Of a DNA stretch of 32,853 bases, positions 1 through 7,834 are shown piece by piece; the stretch's first letter is position 1; each line of letters starts with the position of its first letter. This stretch comes from Bacteroidota bacterium (GTDB lineage Bacteria; Bacteroidota; Bacteroidia; Chitinophagales; Chitinophagaceae): contig JAEYOL010000328.1 in NCBI GenBank assembly GCA_023411775.1, positions 1 through 32,853 of the forward strand, given 5' to 3'. The notes below the pieces were generated by a model, which was given only the letters and a program-made list of their open reading frames with translations, was not told the origin of the DNA and ran no database searches. Position numbers and translations under genes: made by a program.

Positions 1-1805
1 AATGGCAGCCCATAGAGATGAATAATCTCCTGGAGGATCTGAATGCAAAAACAAATGAGATCAGGTATGAAGTCGCCAGGAATACATTAACGGTATTAAA
101 GAATGAATCAAACGCCTTTCCTATAACGGGAAAAAGAAAGGTCGCTTATATTGGAATCGGCACAGACAAACTGAACGATTTCGGGAAGAGAATAAAAGAG
201 GACCTGGGTGGAGATGCATTTTTCTTCACGTATAAAGACAACGACCCCCAGCGAATTATCAGGGCGATTGAAAACGGCCGTTATGAATCGATTGTGATTG
301 GTGTTCATAACTATAGCCTGCGACCCGCCAACAATTATAATATCAGTGCTGCTGCAGTAAACCTTGTGAAAGAGCTCCAGGCATTTAATGCTGCTACTTT
401 CGTTTTTGGAAATGTACTGGCCTCAGGTAATTTTTGTTTTGCAAAGAACCTGGTCGCCTGCTACCAGGATGATGACATTACGCAACATGCAGCAGCGGAT
501 CTTTTGGAATCTAAGATCGTATCGATGGGTAAGTTGCCTGTATCCGTTTGTGATTTCAAACCGGGTGACGGAATTATTCACGGTGGCGTTCGACCTGCGC
601 AGGCGCCACAAGCTGCATCCGGAAAGCTGGCGGCTATAGATTCGATCGTGAATGACGCTATTGCCAGGAAAGCATTTCCCGGCTGTGTAGTCATGGCGAT
701 CCACAAAGGAAATATTCTTTACAACAAGGCATTTGGAAATTTTGCTTATGACTCTTTACAGCCCATGAGCCTCGAAAGCATTTTTGATCTTGCATCGCTT
801 ACCAAAACATCTGCCACGACGGTGTCGATTATGAAGCTTTATGAGCAGGGTAAATTGGATCTGAATAAACACCTTGGGAATTATCTTCCGATAGTCAGGG
901 GAACCGATAAGGCTTCGCTTCGCATCGATGATATCCTGTTGCACCAGGCGGGACTTGTTCCTTTTATTGCATTTTATAGGGAAACAATTGATACGGCAAC
1001 GGGCATTCCGAACCCTGCGATCTACAGTGAAAAGAAGAAACCAGGTTTTGAAGTACGCGTTGCGGAGAACCTTTACCTGCGCAACGACTGGCAGGACACA
1101 ATAATGAGCCGGATACTGGCGAGCCCAGTTTCAAAGCAGAAAAAATATGTGTATAGCGACAATGATTTTATTTTCCTTGGTAAAATAGTGGAAGAGTTAT
1201 CGGGTATGCCATTGAACGAATATGTCGAAAAGAATTTTTATCGTAAGATGGGCATGCGTACCACGGGATTCAAACCCCGTGCGGAGTTTGCCGTGTCTAA
1301 AATTGTTCCTACCGAATCGGAAGCGCATTTTCGCAGGCAATTGATACGTGGTGATGTGCACGATGAAGGCGCATCATTATTTGGAGGTGTGGCGGGTCAC
1401 GCCGGACTATTTTCCGATGGCTTTGATCTCGCCATGTTATATCAAATGTTGCTCAACGGTGGGGAGTTTAACGGACAGAGGATACTGAAAGAAGAAACGA
1501 TTAAATATTTTACCGCATATCATAGCGATATCAGTCGCCGTGGCCTCGGTTTCGACAAACCGGAAAAAGATAATAACAAACGTCCTGAGCCTTATCCAAC
1601 TCTTAGTGCTTCGCCACAAACATTTGGCCATACGGGTTTTACGGGTACCTGCGTATGGGTAGATCCCAAAGACGATCTTATCTATATTTTTCTTTCCAAC
1701 CGTGTATATCCTACCCGCAACAACAGGGTCTTTGGTCAGCTCAATGTGCGCCCCAAAATTCATGAAGTCCTCTATAGCGTAGTGAGAGAGGGTAGCCACG
1801 AATAG
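1..1805 (+). CDS. GH3 C-terminal domain fused to serine hydrolase (beta-lactamase family), 5' partial
   Basis: The reading frame is already open at the left edge (Trp codon at 3-5), so the gene starts outside the window and the Met at 18 is internal. Numbering from that Met: residues 1-185 resemble the C-terminal part of a GH3 glycosidase (NagZ/BglX type), and residues 205-590 form a class C beta-lactamase-like serine hydrolase. Visible catalytic motifs are SLTK at 260-263 (nucleophile Ser260), YSD at 379-381 in the YxN position, and HTG at 538-540. In Bacteroidota this fusion normally has a complete GH3 catalytic domain in front and about 1000 residues in total. A role in peptidoglycan or glycoside turnover in the envelope is inferred from the family. 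The last codons (Gly-Ser-His-Glu-stop) lie inside the left arm of an inverted repeat, so the present C-terminus may have been set by that repeat. Confidence 0.88.
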   Translation, partial: WQPIEMNNLLEDLNAKTNEIRYEVARNTLTVLKNESNAFPITGKRKVAYIGIGTDKLNDFGKRIKEDLGGDAFFFTYKDNDPQRIIRAIENGRYESIVIGVHNYSLRPANNYNISAAAVNLVKELQAFNAATFVFGNVLASGNFCFAKNLVACYQDDDITQHAAADLLESKIVSMGKLPVSVCDFKPGDGIIHGGVRPAQAPQAASGKLAAIDSIVNDAIARKAFPGCVVMAIHKGNILYNKAFGNFAYDSLQPMSLESIFDLASLTKTSATTVSIMKLYEQGKLDLNKHLGNYLPIVRGTDKASLRIDDILLHQAGLVPFIAFYRETIDTATGIPNPAIYSEKKKPGFEVRVAENLYLRNDWQDTIMSRILASPVSKQKKYVYSDNDFIFLGKIVEELSGMPLNEYVEKNFYRKMGMRTTGFKPRAEFAVSKIVPTESEAHFRRQLIRGDVHDEGASLFGGVAGHAGLFSDGFDLAMLYQMLLNGGEFNGQRILKEETIKYFTAYHSDISRRGLGFDKPEKDNNKRPEPYPTLSASPQTFGHTGFTGTCVWVDPKDDLIYIFLSNRVYPTRNNRVFGQLNVRPKIHEVLYSVVREGSHE

Positions 1806-1956
1806 CGCGAATTACACGAATGGGCCACCGATTACACAGATTACACGGATTGAACCCAAAAATAAAATCTCTATTCGTGCATTCGTGCAATTCGTGGCTA
1901 ATGCCCTGCCGCAGGCAGAAAATTAATCTGTGTAAATCAGTGTAATCCGGGGCTAA
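1793..1956. repeat. Interleaved inverted-repeat element (order A-B-A'-B') between convergent genes
   Basis: Arm A (TAGCCACGAAT at 1793-1803, then CACGAATG at 1815-1822) matches the reverse complement of arm A' at 1880-1900. Arm B at 1830-1851, built of two 9-nt GATTACACN units, matches the reverse complement of arm B' at 1925-1950 imperfectly. Both right arms are followed by GGCTAAT (1896-1902 and 1951-1957). A short palindrome CTGCC-GCA-GGCAG lies at 1906-1918. The element fills the whole spacer, supplies the stop codon of the GH3 fusion gene and abuts the ricT stop codon. No ORF or terminator T-run is present. I have the impression that similar strings occur in other environmental bacterial genomes, but this was not checked. 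Confidence 0.7.
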
Positions 1957-3291
1957 TTATTTCGGGCGTTGTTTGGGAGGTCGATTACCCTGGGGTTTTT
2001 GTGGCGGGCGTCCCTGTTGAGATCCGCCCTGCTGGCCCTGGGGCCTGTTACCGTGTTGCTGCGGGGGGCGGTTACCACCGGGTCTTGGTCCCTGGCCTTT
2101 TTCTCTCGGTCCCTGGGATTTGTCCCTCGGTCCTTGTCCTTTATCTCTTCCACCCTGCGCTTTCTCCCTAGCTTTATGGCGGCGTTTTCTTTCAGCTTTT
2201 TCAAGGGTCTGCAAACTGATCTGACCAACCAGGTCAGCCATTTCGGGCTCCACTTCTTTTGGTTTGGAGGAAACAACTTCAACCGGTTCCAGTTCTTCCG
2301 GGAAAACACCCTGCTGGTTTAATGATTTTATTTTTAAAACCCTTTCGATGCTCAGCGGGTATTGTTTGGTACTGTCTGGCAAAGTGTACCACATCAGGTT
2401 TTTGAAAATATCTTTTTTAACCAGGTAAGCATTACCGCGGGCAATCTTTATGGTATCGCAATTATCTGGGAAATGCTGTAGGGCATCCAGGTAGGTATCG
2501 AGTTCGTAGTTAAGGCAACATTTCAGGCGTCCGCATTGACCGCTCAATTTTGCCTGGTTGATAGAAAGGTTCTGGTAACGTGCCGCCGCGGTGTTCACGG
2601 ATTTGAAATCGGTAAGCCAGGTACTACAGCAGAGTTCACGGCCGCAACTACCGATACCGCCCACTTTTCCTGCTTCCTGTCTTGCACCGATCTGGCGCAT
2701 CTCCACTTTCACTTTGAATTCGGAAGCATAGACTTTGATCAGTTCACGAAAATCGACCCGGCCGTCGGCGATATAAAAAAAGGTAGCTTTTCTGCCGTCG
2801 GCCTGCATTTCCACCTGGCTGATCTTCATATCTAGCTTTAATTGCCTTGCGATAGCGCGGCTGCGGATCACGGCCTCCGGTTCGCGGGCTTTATTCTGGA
2901 TCATCAGGTCAATATCACGATCGCTGGCGGGGCGAAGTACTTTTTTCATTTCAGGGTTATCTTCCCTGGCCCCTCTTTTTTTCATCTGCAGCCTTACGAT
3001 CTCACCGGTCAGGGAAACCTCACCCACATCGAAACCGCTGACACCTTCCACGGCGATCATATCACCTTTTTCATACGGCTGAAGTGAGGGATTTCGGAAA
3101 AAATCTTTGCGGGTGCCTTTATTAAAACTTACCTCTATGACTTTACAGGCGCTGTCGATATCGGCCATTGGAAGGTTGTGCAACCAGTCGTATGTGTTCA
3201 TACGGTTGCACCCGCCGGTACTGCACCCGCCGTTGCTCTTACAACCATTTGGTTTACCGCCTTTGGCAGTACCGCAACTTCCACATCCCAT
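1957..3291 (-). CDS. ricT: PSP1-domain protein, RicT/YaaT family
   Basis: A 444-residue PSP1-family protein. In Bacillus, RicT is part of an iron-sulfur complex that modulates RNase Y-dependent mRNA processing; the role in Bacteroidota is not settled. The N-terminus is Gly/Cys-rich with Cys at 3, 6, 17, 23 and 28. The core carries two family signatures, CGRELCC (Cys216, 221, 222) and CGRLKCC (Cys253, 258, 259), which suit metal or Fe-S binding. From about residue 365 the chain turns into a basic, disordered Arg/Gly/Gln/Pro tail with three near-identical 7-residue units of the form KGQGPRD, encoded by a 21-nt tandem repeat. It follows holB on the same strand, an order common in Bacteroidota, with a 267-nt gap. 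The Met in front of the Cys-rich segment is taken as the start because that segment looks typical of the family. Confidence 0.9.
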   Translation of the reverse strand: MGCGSCGTAKGGKPNGCKSNGGCSTGGCNRMNTYDWLHNLPMADIDSACKVIEVSFNKGTRKDFFRNPSLQPYEKGDMIAVEGVSGFDVGEVSLTGEIVRLQMKKRGAREDNPEMKKVLRPASDRDIDLMIQNKAREPEAVIRSRAIARQLKLDMKISQVEMQADGRKATFFYIADGRVDFRELIKVYASEFKVKVEMRQIGARQEAGKVGGIGSCGRELCCSTWLTDFKSVNTAAARYQNLSINQAKLSGQCGRLKCCLNYELDTYLDALQHFPDNCDTIKIARGNAYLVKKDIFKNLMWYTLPDSTKQYPLSIERVLKIKSLNQQGVFPEELEPVEVVSSKPKEVEPEMADLVGQISLQTLEKAERKRRHKAREKAQGGRDKGQGPRDKSQGPREKGQGPRPGGNRPPQQHGNRPQGQQGGSQQGRPPQKPQGNRPPKQRPK

Positions 3292-3558
3292 GGTAATCGA
3301 TAATTAAAATAAAGCGAGGGAGAAGGGGGCTAACCCGTGCAGAAATATATTATCCACTAATTGTTTGGCGCACACGCCCGCCGGTTAGGTATACCGGGCA
3401 TTTCTACTATTAAAAACCAGCACAGTCCCGGCGTAACGAAAAGCCGGCAATTACCTCATAAACAGTATATGTAGAAACTGATAACACAACTAAACAATTA
3501 ATAATAATCAGGTCTGCATCCCGGTTTACGCACATTTCATACCGGGCATCTCTAATCC
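3292..3558. repeat. Spacer holB-ricT with a duplicated 15-nt motif
   Basis: This 267-nt spacer contains no convincing ORF. The motif ATACCGGGCATTTCT at 3391-3405 recurs with one mismatch at 3539-3553, ending just before the holB stop codon. A small inverted repeat (CCGGT at 3381-3385, ACCGG at 3393-3397) overlaps the first copy. The stretch probably holds the ricT promoter or leader, but I could not identify a clear promoter. Confidence 0.45.
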
Positions 3559-4767
3559 TCAATCCGTCAAAAATACAATTTTGTCCTGAATGATGTGATA
3601 TACTTTAATCGTGAGGGCATGGAACAGCATTTTCCCATGAGCATTCCTTTCTATATAATAGCTGGCTTTGTCCAGTTCCTCGATGATAGCCTGCTGTTGT
3701 TCTATTCCGGCGATCTTGTTGAGGCGCTGCAAAAAGTCCATTTCCGCGTCAGCCCTGGAGGCGCCTGCCTGGTCGGGGGCGACCCTCAACCGAATGGCCT
3801 GCTGAAGCAGATGATTAAAATAACGCAGGAACTGTTTTTGCTTTTCCCGGCCGAGTTTACCCATTTCATCCACCCATTTGGTCTGGGCGATCGGACCTGT
3901 CTTCAGGATGGCGTTCAGCCATTCTCGCAACAGGCTCTGCCAGTCTTCGTCGGAATGCTGCACCAGTTGAAGCGCTTCCCGGTAGTTGCCTTCAGATACG
4001 CCGGCTACCTGCCTGGCAGCGGCCGTTTCGGTATTATTTCGTTCCACCAGCGCTGACACAATGTCCTCAGTCTCCAGTGCGGGTATCCGAATCACCTGGC
4101 AACGACTCAGGATCGTAGGAAGGATCAGGGATTCATTTTCCGCAACCAGTATAAATAAGGTATTAGGCGGTGGCTCTTCGATCAGTTTTAGCAGTTTGTT
4201 CCCTTCATTACCCAGGTACTCGGGCAACCACATCAATAATACCTTGTACTCACTTTCAAAACTTTTCAGGTTAAGTTTACGGATGATATCATTGCACTCG
4301 TGCGCGGTTATATTGCCCTGTTTATTTTCCGCGCCTATGAATTGCAGCCAGTCGTAGACATTACCATAGGGGTATGACTTTATAAATTCACGCCATTCAT
4401 TGATATAATCGGTACTGATAGGCGGAGTGCCTGGCTTTTTTGTTACAACGGGATAAGAGAAATGAATATCAGGATGCACCAGTTGCGTGGCTTTGGTGCA
4501 AGCGGAGCATACGCCACAGCTTTCCGTTGCAGGTTGCAGGCTCCCGGTTGCCGGTTCCGCTTCACCAAAAAGTGAGGGACCTTCACTGGTCTTTCGCCCG
4601 TTCACCTTTTCGCAAACCATATATTGTGCAAATGCAAGGGCAAGTGGCAGGCCGCCAAATCCCTCCTTACTTGTAAAAAGCAGTGCATGGCTGAGCCGGT
4701 TGTGATGCACCATCTCAACCAGGTTATGTTTTACAGCCTGCTGGCCAATAATATCCATGAATTGCAT
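3559..4767 (-). CDS. holB: DNA polymerase III subunit delta' (clamp loader)
   Basis: A 402-residue AAA+-type clamp-loader subunit that helps load the sliding clamp during replication. The N-terminus (DIIGQQAVKHNL) and the line HALLF are typical. The P-loop region (SKEGFGGL, near 33-40) lacks the usual GKT, as expected for the non-ATPase delta' subunit. Zinc-module cysteines are Cys52, Cys84, Cys87 and Cys90. The loop between Cys52 and the CGVCSAC cluster contains PATGSLQ followed by PAT. This is the translation of a five-unit 7-nt repeat (4526-4560), so the loop appears to have been lengthened by repeat growth. The gene lies between gpx and ricT on the same strand. The start is the Met four codons before DIIGQ, though the first Met is only three residues earlier. 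Confidence 0.92.
   Translation of the reverse strand: MQFMDIIGQQAVKHNLVEMVHHNRLSHALLFTSKEGFGGLPLALAFAQYMVCEKVNGRKTSEGPSLFGEAEPATGSLQPATESCGVCSACTKATQLVHPDIHFSYPVVTKKPGTPPISTDYINEWREFIKSYPYGNVYDWLQFIGAENKQGNITAHECNDIIRKLNLKSFESEYKVLLMWLPEYLGNEGNKLLKLIEEPPPNTLFILVAENESLILPTILSRCQVIRIPALETEDIVSALVERNNTETAAARQVAGVSEGNYREALQLVQHSDEDWQSLLREWLNAILKTGPIAQTKWVDEMGKLGREKQKQFLRYFNHLLQQAIRLRVAPDQAGASRADAEMDFLQRLNKIAGIEQQQAIIEELDKASYYIERNAHGKMLFHALTIKVYHIIQDKIVFLTD
4526..4560. repeat. Five-unit heptanucleotide array inside holB
   Basis: Five consecutive 7-nt units, the first two identical (GTTGCAG) and the others variants (GCTCCCG, GTTGCCG, GTTCCGC), in unbroken phase. It lies within the holB coding region in the zinc-module loop. 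Thirty-five nucleotides is not a multiple of three, but the frame is kept. Confidence 0.75.
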
Positions 4768-4890
4768 GCAGCGAAGATAAAACCGGCGAACCGATTATGA
4801 AGCATGATACAGTGTCCTGTTCCAGTTTTTCTGATGCAGGGTGATGATTTCTATGTGACAGAGAACAGGTGATCTCGTACGCTGAAGGGA

Positions 4891-5409
4891 CTAATTCAAA
4901 TATTTAAGAATTTCATCGCTCATCGGTAAGGTCTTGGGTGCAAATGTTGCGACCAGGTTTCCTTTTTCATCAACCAGGAATTTTCCAAAATTCCATTGCA
5001 GCGGGTTGTCGAAGCCTTTCCGCGCCGCTTCTTCAGATAAAAATTTATAGATCGGTGCCACATCATCGCCTTTTACAGAAACTTTATCGGCCATAGGGAA
5101 GCTGACGCCATAATTTCTTTTGCAGAACTCCGCGATCTCAGTTTTACTGCCGGGCTCCTGCCCATTAAAATTATTTGCTGGGAAACCAACGATCACGAGT
5201 TTATCCTTGTACTTATCATACAGTTTTTGCAGGCCTTCATATTGTGGAGTGAGTCCACATTTGGAAGCAGTATTGACGATCAGGATCTTTTTTCCTTTGA
5301 ATTCAGAAAAATCGATCTCACCACCTTCCAGTCCTGCGACTTTAAATTCATAAATAGAAGTAGCGGATAGGGCAGCGGCTATTAATAATGTTAGCATGAA
5401 TGTTTTCAT
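4891..5409 (-). CDS. Glutathione peroxidase family thiol peroxidase, exported
   Basis: A 172-residue GPx/BtuE-type protein that reduces peroxides; bacterial Cys-type members often use thioredoxin instead of glutathione. An N-terminal hydrophobic segment (residues 3-16) looks like a signal peptide, so it probably acts in the periplasm. The peroxidatic Cys51 lies in NTASKCGLTPQY. Gln84 (FNGQEPG), Trp139 and Asn140 (WNFGKF) complete the catalytic tetrad. Cys96 in EFCKRNYGV fits the resolving cysteine of 2-Cys members. It is 123 nt upstream of holB on the same strand; that gap contains nothing I recognise. A sequence TAACTTTA upstream resembles a -7 box but lacks a clear partner. Confidence 0.92.
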   Translation of the reverse strand: MKTFMLTLLIAAALSATSIYEFKVAGLEGGEIDFSEFKGKKILIVNTASKCGLTPQYEGLQKLYDKYKDKLVIVGFPANNFNGQEPGSKTEIAEFCKRNYGVSFPMADKVSVKGDDVAPIYKFLSEEAARKGFDNPLQWNFGKFLVDEKGNLVATFAPKTLPMSDEILKYLN

Positions 5410-5546
5410 ATCCAGTAAATTTTTAAATGTATCGGCTTTGCGGGATATAAAGTTACGCCAGTATCAGGATTAAGCCGAAAAAGATTAAGCCGGCGGAAAA
5501 GGAAGCCGGCGAGAGAGAAGATTTTTTTAATTCATTTAACCTGATC

Positions 5547-6938
5547 TTATTGTCGCTCAAAACATCCCAGGTCGGGTAGTCCGACAGGCCTTGGGAAACC
5601 ATCAAGATCAATACTAAGAGTGGAGGTGGCACCGGCATCTATAGCTGCTGAACCGGGCTGTAGCCGGAAATTATAATAACGTTTCGAAACATTGATACTG
5701 TCAAACAGCGGCGCCTGGTCGATGATATTGCTCGCGGTTATATTTGCTGGTGCTGTTTTTACGCGCCAAAGCACATGATCGAATACAACATTGTCTCCGG
5801 GACCACTGGTCACCTGTACCTCATTTTCCACCAGCTTATTTTCACCCGAGGCATCATCGCCCCAGAAAATGCAGTTCCTGAAAACAGCATTGAGCGGCGC
5901 GGTGCTGGTACCATCTGAATTGCTTGCGCTTAGAACAGGGTCTTTATGTTGTACAAATGAATTTGAGTAACTGGCTACGGTACAATGGTTGAACTCATAA
6001 CTGCCGCCCCTGCCAATGGCAATATTTTTTCCGCAGTTGCTAACCAGGCAGTTGTTGGCAACAATACTGGAGTTGAGCGCAATGATTCCGGCGTCGTAGG
6101 AATTGTCTATCACACATTGGTTCAATATTAATTTTGGGTTTGCATTAACTGATGGGCCTTCTGCGGCGATAGATTGATATGCATTTTTTATTATAGCATA
6201 GTTCAGGATATTATCCGTGCTGCTTTCCCGAAAATACATCCCCGGCCAGGCGGCAGGGTAGTCTTTATAAGGTGCGTCCATCCGGTCGCCCTGGAAATAG
6301 ACCCGGTCGGCCGTATCTTTTTCGCCATTAACTTTTAGTGAGCCATCGATAACGATCGGGGCATCGGCATGTACATATACCCGGCAGCCTTTTTCAATCG
6401 TGAGGGTCTGACCGGCGTTGATATAGAGGTAGCCCTGTATCACATAGGGAAGATCGTTTGTCCAGGTTTCATCTGATAATATCTGTTTGTCGCGCTGAAA
6501 ATGCGCATTCTGTCCCCAGGCTTCCAGTTGCACCCATTTTGTTTTCCCGTTATAGTTGACACCAATGCTGTCGCGGATAATAAAAGGAAGATTTTCTGTA
6601 TTCGGGTCTACGTTTACCTGGACAAAGACATAAATGCTGTCGTTGGCTTCAATTTCGATATTATTTGCCTCGGTAGCTGCTGCGCCGTCGATGTTGATCT
6701 TAAAATTTGAACCGCTACCACCCATCAGCTTTACCGATGAAAGACGTAGTTTCTGATTGTTATCATTGATGATCTTGAAAGTTTGGGTAACCGAGCCAAC
6801 CGTTGTAAAGACAGTGTCATAATGCAGGGTATCTGCGGAAATGGTCAGGCTTGCATCAGGCGAGGTGATAAAGGAATCTTTCCGGCACGAAAATATTAGC
6901 AGCGTGATCGATAAACTAATGAGTAAAGCAGTCTTCAT
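5547..6938 (-). CDS. Beta-helix lipoprotein with choice-of-anchor-Q-type C-terminus
   Basis: The start is placed at the Met giving MKTALLISLSITLLIFSC, a clear lipoprotein signal with lipid-anchor Cys18. The open frame runs further upstream to 7136, but that part only translates a repeat array and spacer. The 463-residue product has an Ig-like or abnormal-spindle-like first third (about 25-140). A right-handed parallel beta-helix follows (about 150-390; recurrent short Asn/Val/Ile-rich turns such as LNQCVIDNS and VANNCLVSN). The C-terminus has the motif PGSAAIDAG...DLDGFPRP...PDLGCFE that marks choice-of-anchor Q proteins. The likely place is the outer membrane surface, binding or processing a polysaccharide; no catalytic residues could be assigned. 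Downstream is gpx, with a 137-nt gap that includes the duplicated string AAGCCGGCG. Confidence 0.82.
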   Translation of the reverse strand: MKTALLISLSITLLIFSCRKDSFITSPDASLTISADTLHYDTVFTTVGSVTQTFKIINDNNQKLRLSSVKLMGGSGSNFKINIDGAAATEANNIEIEANDSIYVFVQVNVDPNTENLPFIIRDSIGVNYNGKTKWVQLEAWGQNAHFQRDKQILSDETWTNDLPYVIQGYLYINAGQTLTIEKGCRVYVHADAPIVIDGSLKVNGEKDTADRVYFQGDRMDAPYKDYPAAWPGMYFRESSTDNILNYAIIKNAYQSIAAEGPSVNANPKLILNQCVIDNSYDAGIIALNSSIVANNCLVSNCGKNIAIGRGGSYEFNHCTVASYSNSFVQHKDPVLSASNSDGTSTAPLNAVFRNCIFWGDDASGENKLVENEVQVTSGPGDNVVFDHVLWRVKTAPANITASNIIDQAPLFDSINVSKRYYNFRLQPGSAAIDAGATSTLSIDLDGFPRPVGLPDLGCFERQ

Positions 6939-6990
6939 TTCAAATTTTTGATGGGGTGCTGTGGTGGTTACAATATAATTCGTTTTGTCG

Positions 6991-7060
6991 GTAGTGAGTG
7001 GTGAGTCGTGAGTAGTGAGTTGTGAGTCGGACGCTCGCAGATCTAGGCTCGCAGCCCATA
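6991..7060. repeat. Ten-unit heptanucleotide array, composite, between comF and the beta-helix lipoprotein
   Basis: Five units match GTNGTGA (6991-7025). They are followed in the same 7-nt phase by GTCGGAC, GCTCGCA, GATCTAG, GCTCGCA and GCCCATA. The unit sequence changes but the period does not. The array ends next to the comF stop codon (7064-7066). Confidence 0.75.
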
Positions 7061-7063
7061 CTC

Positions 7064-7762
7064 CTACCTTGTAGCCGAACACAGCGTCGCAATGCTCAGT
7101 CTCACATTCTCGCCATTCAATAATTCTGTTCCACATGCTTCCAGGGTGGCGCCGGTTGTGATGACATCATCCACCAGCAACACATGTTTATTTTTTATTT
7201 TCTCTGAACCCGAAAGGATGAATTTGCCCTCCATATTCTGCCACCTTTCAATTCTACCTTTTTTAGTCTGAGTTTCAGTATGATGAGAACGAATTATTAC
7301 GTCATTTAGTACCGGCACGGCCAAAGTTTCTGCCATTCCCTCGCATAGTACCGTGGCCTGGTTGTATCCCCTCCGTTTTTCCCTGGCGGGGAAAAGGGGT
7401 AAGGGTATCAATGCGTCCACCTCAAATCTTCGGGCGCGGCCAATGCTTTGGCCCATCATCTTACCCAGTTGAAATCCCAGGTCCTTATTCTTTTTGTATT
7501 TAAACTGGTGCATGAGCCGTTGTATCAGCGACTCACGTGTAAAATAGCAATAGGCCGACGCCTGTTCGATCCGCAGCCGGCCCCAGAATCTTTTTTCTAC
7601 AGGGTTGCCGCTAAATTTTTCAAAATCTGTTTCGGGTAAAGCGTCGATGCAACGCACACAAAGCAGGCTATCGGGATTCAGTATATCGGAACCGCAACCA
7701 GCACAAACGTGTGGAAACAACCAATGAAGAATCGCCTCCTTTATTTCCATTGCACTAATCAT
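7064..7762 (-). CDS. comF: ComF family phosphoribosyltransferase-like protein
   Basis: ComF proteins take part in uptake of transforming DNA in competent bacteria; the exact biochemical role is uncertain. With the start at the Met of MISAMEIKEAIL the product is 232 residues. The N-terminal zinc module has Cys20, Cys23, Cys35 and Cys38 (CAGC...CVRC). The PRTase signature VDDVITTGAT lies at about 197-206, and RRGYNQA is also typical. An in-frame Met 14 codons upstream was rejected because those codons are the translation of a heptanucleotide array (7791-7818). The Met at 7750 is an equally possible start. radA lies 72 nt upstream on the same strand. Confidence 0.88.
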   Translation of the reverse strand: MISAMEIKEAILHWLFPHVCAGCGSDILNPDSLLCVRCIDALPETDFEKFSGNPVEKRFWGRLRIEQASAYCYFTRESLIQRLMHQFKYKKNKDLGFQLGKMMGQSIGRARRFEVDALIPLPLFPAREKRRGYNQATVLCEGMAETLAVPVLNDVIIRSHHTETQTKKGRIERWQNMEGKFILSGSEKIKNKHVLLVDDVITTGATLEACGTELLNGENVRLSIATLCSATR

Positions 7763-7790
7763 GATCACAAGTTTATAACGGTCTGTAAAT

Positions 7791-7818
7791 AGCTCGTAGC
7801 TCACAGCTCGCCGCTCGA
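7791..7818. repeat. Four-unit heptanucleotide array upstream of comF
   Basis: Four consecutive 7-nt units related to AGCTCGC (AGCTCGT, AGCTCAC, AGCTCGC, CGCTCGA), perhaps with a fifth decayed unit to 7825. It fills most of the 72-nt spacer between radA and comF. The unit resembles the GCTCGCA units of the array at 6991-7060. Confidence 0.65.
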
Positions 7819-7834
7819 AGCTTTTCTGATTCTA

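Noticed and set aside
1969..2322. Plus-strand open frame of 117 codons
   Set aside because: Antisense shadow of the repetitive Arg/Gly/Gln tail of ricT.
5453..5638. Open frame of 61 codons (minus) with a hydrophobic end
   Set aside because: It overlaps the C-terminal coding region of the beta-helix lipoprotein in another frame, has a Pro/Leu-rich unlikely start and no signal or family pattern.
6991..7060. CRISPR array
   Set aside because: Units are 7 nt with no spacers, no 25-40 nt repeats and no cas genes anywhere in the window.
6939..7136. Upstream in-frame extension of the beta-helix lipoprotein gene
   Set aside because: The extra 66 codons translate a heptanucleotide array and overlap the end of comF, and would put a lipoprotein signal in the middle of the chain.
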